Source: Mycoemilia scoparia (lineage: Eukaryota; Kickxellomycota; Kickxellomycetes; Kickxellales; Kickxellaceae). Taken from it: 16,079 nucleotides of DNA. Location: positions 1 through 16,079 of the forward strand of contig JANBPU010000334.1 of assembly GCA_027575805.1 (NCBI GenBank), given 5' to 3'. The position numbers were made by a program, and so were the translations under genes. The notes beneath the pieces were generated by a model, which was given only the letters and a program-made list of their open reading frames with translations, did not search any database and was not told where the DNA came from. The stretch's first letter is position 1. Each line of letters opens with the position of its first letter. This document shows positions 9,749 through 16,079 of this stretch, one piece after another.

Positions 9749-10321
9749 CTGCAAATAATGGATGTCTATCTGTTTGTCAGTTAGTCGGCTGGTTAGTTGA
9801 TTTGGGCATAAGATGGTGGTGGCAAGTAAGAACACAAAGGAAATGAATCGGAGACAATCCAATAAAGAGGACGGATAAATAGAGAAACAATAGGTGAAAA
9901 TGCAACGGATAACGGTGAGGAAAAAGGACAAACAAGAGGTGGTTTTGGGATTTGAAAGAAAGAGAAGAAAAGGACAAGTATCGCTGCTCTACCACTGTTG
10001 CTGCTGCTGCTGCTACTACTGCTTTAATGGTGGCGAGTTCGAGCAGTAATAATAGCGACAAGCTGACAGAGCCAGAGACGTAGACAAATGGATATTATGC
10101 ATCAACACCAACTACAGTGGCCGTAGTGGGTTGGTTAGTAGTTGAAGGAACAAAGAAGACAAAGGGTGGGGTAGATTGACAAGTGTATTAATTTGGTAAC
10201 AGCAGCGAGTCAACATTGGAATATATGTAAAGTTATGTAGGTCAAGGCGCACAGCATAACATTAAATAAGTGAAATGGCGATAGACTGGCAAAGCATCAA
10301 AAAAGATGTTGCATTACATAC
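9749..10321 (-). other. Possible 5' UTR intron of SSH4-like gene
   Basis: On the minus strand a strong donor, CTGCAG|GTATGT, lies at 10321, and an acceptor, TTATTTGCAG, ends at 9749. Splicing would join a pyrimidine-rich leader exon ending at 10322 to a 67-base leader piece before the start codon. Neither leader piece contains an ATG, while the proposed 573-base intron contains several, so splicing would leave the annotated ATG as the first one. The signals are visible; use of this intron is inferred and its length is long for such fungi. Confidence 0.35.
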
Positions 10322-12087
10322 CTGCAGCTGTATAGACTGTTGTTGCTGTTTGGGACTATAAAGATGGTTTTAGAAACCCGAACAAAGAATATTAAAGAGC
10401 AGAAATAAGCAAGGCTGAGAAAAGCTTGTGTGAGAGGAAAAGACAGATGTACTAATGTGATGTAAATGGAATGTGGACAAGGTTCCTATAAATTGTCCAA
10501 GAACAGAAAAAAGTGGATATTCCACTAGTCTCTCAATGTTGGGTCTTTAAAGCCACAACCGCCGCCACTACCAACACAGCATCATTGCTACTGCCATCTT
10601 ATCTTCCCTCTCCGCTTTCTTTCTTTCTTTCTGGTGAAGATATTGGTTGGATAACCAAACACATGGAATTGTATATACGTGCCGACTAAACATCCGTATA
10701 GCAGCATAGGGGTTCATCCAGCAAAGCATTCAGTCCCTGTCCCCGCATATACAAAAGCTATGGTTGACCGAACAAAGCTCAACGCGTGGGTGAGTGTAGA
10801 ATAGCCTTCTTCTATCCATTCATTCAAACGGGGCAAGGCTATGCAGTATTTGTTGGAAGCACTTTCTTCTGTTGGTCCATCACCCATCAACACATATACA
10901 ATTCATCTACCAACCACAAAATGGAAGCTACCCAGCTTTTTGGCTGGCTGTTACCTCTCTCCCCCATATGTGTATATCAACACAGATCAGCACTACAACC
11001 AATTATTGGTAAGCTTTTCAAGCCTCAAAAACCACATTGGACCGATGGTTGGTTGACTGTTGCTTAATTTAGCACCAACACAGATACACAAAAAACAAAG
11101 TAGCCGAAACGATGATAGGCGGTCTCTGATGGCAGTTCTCTCTGTGTCTGTGTGTGGCCACTAATTCCTTCGCCAACCAAGAGTCGTAACACAAAATACT
11201 ATTAATACTTTTTTCTTGTACTACAGAAGAGGCCGTGAGAGAGAGAGAGAGGTACTATTTGATCACTCCTTTTTTATAGGGCTGGGTGGAAATAAGACGC
11301 CTTTTATGTATGGCCAGAGCCATGATATCAAGCAGAGTCAGCCTTATTTCCTTGCCATTCCAGCCCAGCAGAACTTACCTTCTTCTCGGGCCAATAAAGA
11401 GACCTTGATACTGTGGTCCGGAATGCCCATCCAGCAAGAAAGAACAATGCTGACAATATGGGTGGCTATCTTTGAAGGGTGGTCATTTACTAACAAATGG
11501 TGATCGCCTACTTGGCTGTGGTTGCTGCCCCTTTAATCGTTGGCCTCCAAAAGGCACCCTTCAAAAATTATGATCCATATGATATGTGATACTATAGTAG
11601 TCAATCCTCATCATCATCATCATCTATTCACTTATGCCCATATCATTGATTGATTGTCTGGACAAATAAACGGCACAGCTCACTAAAAGATCATCATCAT
11701 CATCACCAACAACCCATGCTGCAATCTCAAAGAGCTGGTGCTATTTATCCCGATGATAGTGGCGGTGTTCTAACCTTCTCGCTGTTGCTCCTCCTCCTTT
11801 GTATTACAACCGCCTCAGAATATAAAGCCAATTACCCCGATTAAACCCAAACGACGAAGCCGGTCTGTTGAGCCTATGGGATCATTTGCAAGTCACACTA
11901 ATCAAATCAAATCTATCGGTCATGATGATCAGGTTACAGGATTGTGGTCAACACCACCACAGCTATGACTCTGACTGTGCCAATCGGGCAGTAAAAAGTG
12001 GTCACGTGGTCGTGGGATAGTTGTCAAATTAACCAAGAGGATACACAACAACAGCCATTCTTCAAGCAGAAACATGCACGCGCACAA

Positions 12088-12108
12088 GCCTAGCCTAGCC
12101 TAGCCTAG
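12088..12108. repeat. GCCTA tandem repeat
   Basis: Four perfect five-base units. This does not resemble the usual TTAGGG-type telomere repeat and is isolated. Confidence 0.8.
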
Positions 12109-12275
12109 ATGACAAACGGGGGTATGCTGTTTTATATATGCTTCTCAGCTTCTTTGCAGCCATGTGCATCTGTGTGTCTATATGATGTACTTTCAAGATA
12201 GTTGTTGGTCTATCAATCGTAGCCGCTGATATAACCTCTGCTTCTAGTGTTATATCTAAGAAGAAATATGGAGAA

Positions 12276-12302
12276 AGAGAGAGAGAGAGTGTGTGTGTGT
12301 GT
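12276..12302. repeat. Compound GA/GT microsatellite
   Basis: A GA run changes directly into a GT run. Located about 0.8 kb upstream of the BCKDHA gene. Confidence 0.8.
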
Positions 12303-12995
12303 TTATGTGGGCGGCAGCTCTGAACCGAATGACTAATTACAAATGCTAGTATTTATAATTGACAAGAAAGAACAAAGATTAAAAGAGCTAATAAAGTAAG
12401 AGTGAGGAGGGACGCGGAGGACTGGAATACCGTGGGAGAATTATTCGTAATTAACAAAACTAGATGGCTGTTCCAAGCTACTTTTGCTTTCTGAGTTGCT
12501 GATATTGCTTATTTTCTGCGGAGATCATAGTTTGACATGCATACAGTTGGTTTGGCTATTCCTATTGTTGGCCTCTCGTCCACATGAAGTTTACAGGGGG
12601 TTGATAGATTGGATATTTGGCATTAGGATGGAGAATCAGGCGATTGAGTGGGAGAGAAAGAAAGAGAGCCTAGTTGTTTATGTTCTCCTCCTGCTCTGTC
12701 CCCAATTGTTGTGCATTTGTGTGTATGTGTGTGGACAGAGAGAGAGAGGGCTTCTTTTGTAATCGTCATTGCAAGCCAACGTGACCATCACCATCTCATT
12801 ATATTCTCCTACCTTATTCTTTACACAGCCTCTCTCCTGATCCTTCATCTCTCTTCTGCCTCCTTTTTCTTTCTCTTTAACTGCTGCTCTTGCTTTATTT
12901 CCCTATTTCCTGTACACACACACAGATTGAGTTATAGTTGTCTCGGACTTCATACTTTTCGGTCTTGCGATATCATAATTACATATTCTCTTTAG

Positions 12996-13000
12996 CCAAT
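12996..13000 (+). promoter_or_regulatory. CCAAT box upstream of BCKDHA
   Basis: A CCAAT pentamer in TTAGCCAATAGAC, about 114 bases before the start codon. The HAP/NF-Y complex binds such boxes and controls many mitochondrial genes in fungi. A five-base match occurs often by chance, so only position supports it. Confidence 0.3.
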
Positions 13001-13113
13001 AGACAACAACCATATACTTTCTGGTCTGTGCGTTAGCCTTCTATTTATTTTCCAACCAACCAGCTACCATTCCCCCCTTTCTTCTTTCCTTATACAACAA
13101 CAACAACCATACC

Positions 13114-14807
13114 ATGCTGTCAACCACCACCAAGTATTTTACTAAAGCCAATAACTATCGGTTTATTCCAGCCACCATTGTCAACTCCAGATTATCGCCT
13201 TTGGTATTATCTGGAAATGTCAATAGCAATAATAGACAGACAAGAAATCTTGATTCCAGAAATTCCATTTTGAGGTCACTTGTAACCACATCAAAGGCAC
13301 TGAAAAAGAAGATTGCGTATCCGGGTGCTCTAAAGTCCGAATATACCCACAACATGGTGTTCAAGAGCTCGGTGGAATCTATACCTACCTACCAGATGAT
13401 GGATTTTGATGGAAAAGTGATCGATCAGGAGCACAAGGATCTGGCAAGTAACCTTCTCCACCCGAGCTTTGTCAATTGACTATGACTATACTTATAAATA
13501 TATGTCATATATAGTAACACAAAAATAACAATATCAATGTTGTTGTGTATGATGTGTAGGTTGATAAAGATTTGGGTATTAAAATGTACAAAACCATGAT
13601 GACCTTGAACGCCATGGACCAGGTTTTGTATGAGGCCCAGAGACAAGGAAGAATCAGCTTCTATATGACCAGTTTTGGTGAAGAAGGTATAGTGGGCAGT
13701 GCCGCGGCTATGGATCCAAATGATCCAATGTTTGGTCAAGTAAGTACAGAAAAATTTCACCTCAATTAACCAACTCTCTGGTACTCAAGTTGATGATGAT
13801 GATTATCTTTGCCCTAACCCCAAAACTCTATATCAAATATAACGTAACGACCTCCACTACCATGACTTATATATATTTATACTCCCATCTCTATTTAGTA
13901 CCGTGAATCTGGCGCTTTATTGTTTAGAGGCTTCAATTTAGACCAAGTCATGAACCAATGTTTTTCCAACGACCTAGACAAAGGAAAAGGCCGACAGATG
14001 CCAGTTCATTATGGATCAAAGCAACATAGATTCCATACAATCTCATCACCCCTAGCAACTCAATTACCCCAAGCAGCTGGTGCTGCCTATGCATTAAAAA
14101 GATCCTCAATAACAACAACACCCAACTCCAACGGCAAAGAAGATGGCCAATGTGTGATTTGTTATTTTGGCGAAGGTGCCGCCAGTGAAGGAGATTTCCA
14201 TTCAGCCCTAAACATGGCCGCAACTCTCGAATGCCCCATCATATTCTTTTGTCGCAACAACGGGTACGCAATCTCGACTCCCTCCGTCGAACAGTACAAG
14301 GGCGATGGCGTAGCTAGTCGAGGCATAGGTTACGGAATCGATACGATTCGAGTAGATGGCAACGATGTGTGGGCTGTTTATGCGGCAACACTAAAGGCCA
14401 GAGAAATAGTTGTGACCCAGAATAAACCAATCTTGATTGAATCCATGTCATACCGGGTTGGGCATCATAGTACATCGGACGATTCTTCGGCGTATAGGCC
14501 AAAGAAGGAGGTTGAGGATTGGAATTTGCATGATAACCCGCTGACTAGAATGAGAAAATGGTTGACTAACCAGGGATGGTGGAATGACGAAGTTCAAGAA
14601 ATTACAAAGAAACAGATTAGAGCTGATGTATTGAAGGCTTTTGGTGATGCTGAGGCTAGAAAGAAGCCTAGTATTCCTAGTATGTTCGAAGATGTGTATG
14701 ATTGTTTGCCACAAAGTTTGGTTGAGCAAAAGAATGAAATCATGGAGCTGGTTAGGAAGTATCCGGATTATTATAGAGTTCATGATTTTGCTAAAGAACA
14801 GCAATAG
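13114..14807 (+). CDS. BCKDHA: Branched-chain 2-oxoacid dehydrogenase E1 alpha subunit, mitochondrial
   Basis: Three exons, 13114-13443, 13560-13739 and 13899-14807, join in frame to 472 residues. With the E1 beta subunit it decarboxylates the 2-oxoacids of valine, leucine and isoleucine using thiamine diphosphate, then passes the acyl group to E2 in the mitochondrial matrix. Residues 1 to about 60 are rich in Ser, Asn, Arg and Lys with few acidic residues, fitting an import presequence. Family landmarks follow: [16 protein letters not shown] (138-153), [11 protein letters not shown] (200-210), [15 protein letters not shown] (223-237), the thiamine-diphosphate motif from GEG at 261-263 to NN at 290-291, and the [12 protein letters not shown] loop at 359-370, whose first serine (Ser361) corresponds to the animal inhibitory phosphorylation site. 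The loop after GEEG is one residue shorter than I recall in the human protein. The ATG follows an ACAACAACAACC leader. Confidence 0.95.
13444..13559 (+). other. Intron 1 of BCKDHA, GC-AG type
   Basis: The donor is GCAAGT and the acceptor GTGTAG, 116 nt, phase 0. Using it joins HKDL to [13 protein letters not shown] as expected for the family. The nearby GT at 13448 would shift the frame and give a TGA at once, so the non-canonical GC donor is required. Confidence 0.82.
13740..13898 (+). other. Intron 2 of BCKDHA
   Basis: GTAAGT donor and ATTTAG acceptor, 159 nt, phase 0. It joins DPMFGQ to [12 protein letters not shown], matching the family pattern FGQYRE. Confidence 0.92.
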
Positions 14808-15364
14808 CAGTAATAGGGATAGATTCTTGGATCTTGGAAAAGATCATTACCACCATTATCGTCACTACGTTGTCTCTGTGTTGGTTCAACTATATAGTAT
14901 CTTGTTTTTTACAATTTGTATTGTTTGATAATAGACATACTACAATCATATCATTTACCACGTGAGAAGACTTCATTAGTGATCGGATCTTTGTGGTAGT
15001 AGGCAGGAATGGGCCCCATCAGATTTTGGCCCCAATCATCAGATATTTTATATGCAATTCCCAGGGACCGACTTTGCCCAAAGCCTTGTGAAATCCAACC
15101 ACATACTGATTTCTATCGCACCATTTTTTTAAAAAGATCAACCAAAGTTTAAAACCAATATTATTTATAAATGACATTGGCTTTTTCTCTAAAAACGGTC
15201 GAATTTCACTAAGGGCTAAATGTATTGCAGAAAGAAATTGGTCCTCAAAGCTGGGCCCTTTTATAAGCTGTTTAATAGACAACTACTGAGGATTCACTTT
15301 TTTCTAAATCCTTGTAAAATCTGATCTAATACGCAATTAAAAAAAGTAAATTTCTCAAATTACA
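14808..15364. other. BCKDHA 3' region and decayed repeat fragment
   Basis: The first 150 bases or so should be the 3' untranslated region of BCKDHA. From about 15000 on the DNA belongs to the repeat family seen in the arms. A minus-strand frame at 15019-15282 (87 codons, opening with TTG directly after a stop) has no ATG start and no recognised domain; its end resembles the decayed frame of the right arm. I treat it as repeat remnant, not a gene. Confidence 0.55.
15027..15130 (+). repeat. Inverted fragment of the arm family
   Basis: This stretch matches the reverse complement of about 15350-15460 at roughly 70-75%, with shared blocks such as TATGCAATTCC, AAGCCTTGTGA and TTTTGGC. It therefore has the same orientation as the left arm and makes a hairpin-like arrangement with the right arm, with a loop of about 200 bases. 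It is an older copy than the two main arms, showing that the family has more than two copies here. Confidence 0.65.
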
Positions 15365-16079
15365 CAAATTGGTCAGATCTCACAAGGCTTCAGACAAGAA
15401 TGGACTCCCAGGAATTGCATAGCAAATGCTCTGCGATTTAGCCAAAACCCAAGAGCTAATAAATGCCATTTTACAAATGATCACAGGTGGAATACAACAG
15501 TGTATAATATATATATATATTCTATTGATTATAAAACAGTTTAAAACAATTTAGAGAGCACTCTATTAAATTTATCTTCTTGACCTAACAACAGAAACCA
15601 TAGAGTTTGATACAACATAGATTTAATTGGGAAGTTATGTTTTTTCTGCAATTGAAAGTTGCTGATGATCAATTGGTTTCTGCAGCAGTTATTTAACAAT
15701 ACCCATTAAGGTATTTTTAGAACAAATGACAGTATCGACTAGGGGAAAAACTAAAGCTATGCTTGAGAGTACTGCTAGCTGATATGAATGCCCATGTCGA
15801 AAGATATTCAACTGGTGCCCAATTATGCAAACAAGATGTTGGGTTCATGCAGTGGATGGGACTATCAGGAGATATGCTTGACAATGATTGCTGACACCGG
15901 ATACTATCATTTTTGGAAGGAAACAGGAGTGGAAAGGCATTTTTGAAGAATGGTTCGAATCGAGAGCAATAGATGTGTATGTCATCTCCAGGGGAGACTT
16001 TGTTATATAGTTTTTAACACATTAACAATAGCCGTGCCAAGTTCACGGCACTTTCTTACTGTCTTGATGGCAAGGGAAA
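15365..16079 (-). repeat. Right inverted-repeat arm
   Basis: Reverse-complement partner of the left arm, with the tip ending GGCAAGGGAAA at the last base. Bases 16003-16079 are identical to the complement of 1-77. Similarity continues inward to about 15365, dropping where a TA run at 15506-15521 replaces an A-rich stretch of the left arm. On the plus strand a former reading frame can be followed from about 15381 to 15779, broken by several stops. Confidence 0.93.
15720..15779 (+). pseudogene. Remnant coding frame shared by both arms
   Basis: The 20 codons here and the matching minus-strand codons at 301-360 differ at eight bases, of which five are synonymous; 17 of 20 residues agree, including STRGK and AMLESTAS. 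Further upstream in the same frame, QELINAIL (from about 15453) is shared as well. This suggests that the repeat once encoded a protein. Stops and lost frame elsewhere show it is dead. I do not recognise the family. Confidence 0.4.

Larger units (their letters stand above)
9682..13113. other. 3.4 kb gene-free region between divergent genes
   Basis: This lies between the start of the SSH4-like gene (-) and the start of the BCKDHA gene (+), so both promoters should be in it. I found no supported coding gene: frames of 64-95 codons at 10786-11067, 11216-11503 and 11650-11844, and of 92-115 codons at 12484-12995, show no domain features and are rich in simple sequence. Microsatellites are scattered through it: CTTT near 10615-10632, ATC runs near 11608-11624 and 11691-11705, GCCTA at 12088-12108 and GA/GT at 12276-12302. 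A long C/T-rich tract at about 12826-12916 resembles fungal promoter or leader DNA. No tRNA-like cloverleaf or obvious conserved RNA was seen. Confidence 0.55.

Noticed and set aside
11375..11382. Strong minus-strand splice donor AAG|GTAAGTTC as a first exon of the SSH4-like gene
   Set aside because: It would need an intron of about 1.6 kb, and the closer donor at 10321 is a better candidate.
11216..11503. 95-codon plus-strand frame as a small gene
   Set aside because: Begins in a GA repeat, no domain or signal recognised, and no supporting splice or promoter context.
12484..12995. Overlapping 92- and 115-codon frames upstream of BCKDHA
   Set aside because: Hydrophobic composition comes from C/T-rich and GT-rich simple sequence; no domain features.
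13448..13453. Canonical GTAACC donor for BCKDHA intron 1
   Set aside because: Using it gives an in-frame TGA right after the junction and loses the conserved DKDL segment.
1409..14964. Four CACGTG E-boxes (1409, 7021, 12003, 14959) as a shared regulatory signal
   Set aside because: About four copies of any six-base word are expected in 16 kb by chance, and only some lie in plausible promoter positions.
15019..15282. 87-codon minus-strand frame as a gene
   Set aside because: It opens with TTG directly after a stop, has no ATG start or recognised domain, and overlaps decayed repeat DNA.
15954..15964. GGTTCGAATCG, which resembles a tRNA/SINE B box, in the right arm (GATTCGAATCA in the left arm)
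   Set aside because: No convincing A box at the right distance and no cloverleaf stems can be drawn around it, and the left copy does not keep the motif.
1..16079. Polinton/Maverick-type element, suggested by total size and long terminal inverted repeats
   Set aside because: None of the hallmark genes (DNA polymerase B, integrase, packaging ATPase, capsid) is present; the genes are ordinary cellular ones.

Overview
The window looks like nuclear DNA of a filamentous, probably early-diverging (Mucoromycota-like) fungus. It has AT-rich intergenic DNA full of microsatellites, five short coding introns (109-159 nt) with GTAAG-type donors and TAG acceptors, fungal-style low-complexity Ser/Asn/Thr tracts, and four recognisable eukaryotic genes. 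The organism call is inference; no rRNA, tRNA or mitochondrial marker was seen.

Layout. Bases 1 to about 700 and about 15365 to 16079 form a pair of inverted repeats whose outer tips coincide exactly with the two ends of the window. Between them lie: a membrane-anchored PHP-domain metallo-phosphoesterase-like gene (+, four exons, 2096-4130); a convergent, intronless SLC35F6-type transporter (-, 4704-6050); an intronless SSH4/EAR1-like SPRY protein with an N-terminal membrane segment and two PPxY motifs (-, 7582-9681); a 3.4 kb gene-free stretch; and the branched-chain 2-oxoacid dehydrogenase E1-alpha gene (+, three exons, 13114-14807). The right end also carries a diverged fragment of the arm family in the opposite orientation.

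The four genes do not form an obvious pathway. Two have links to membrane traffic or transport (an Rsp5-type adaptor and a solute carrier), one is mitochondrial amino-acid catabolism, and one is a predicted membrane-bound hydrolase. They keep introns and their own intergenic regions, so they look like ordinary resident genes.

The noteworthy structure is the boundary: about 0.7 kb inverted arms, identical over the outer 77 bp and about 94% identical over the first 540 bp, with differences almost all transitions. Either the window is a 16 kb inverted-repeat-bounded unit carrying host genes, or two copies of a decayed dispersed repeat happen to flank a normal gene block. No transposase, integrase or recombinase was found inside, and the nested third fragment favours the second reading.
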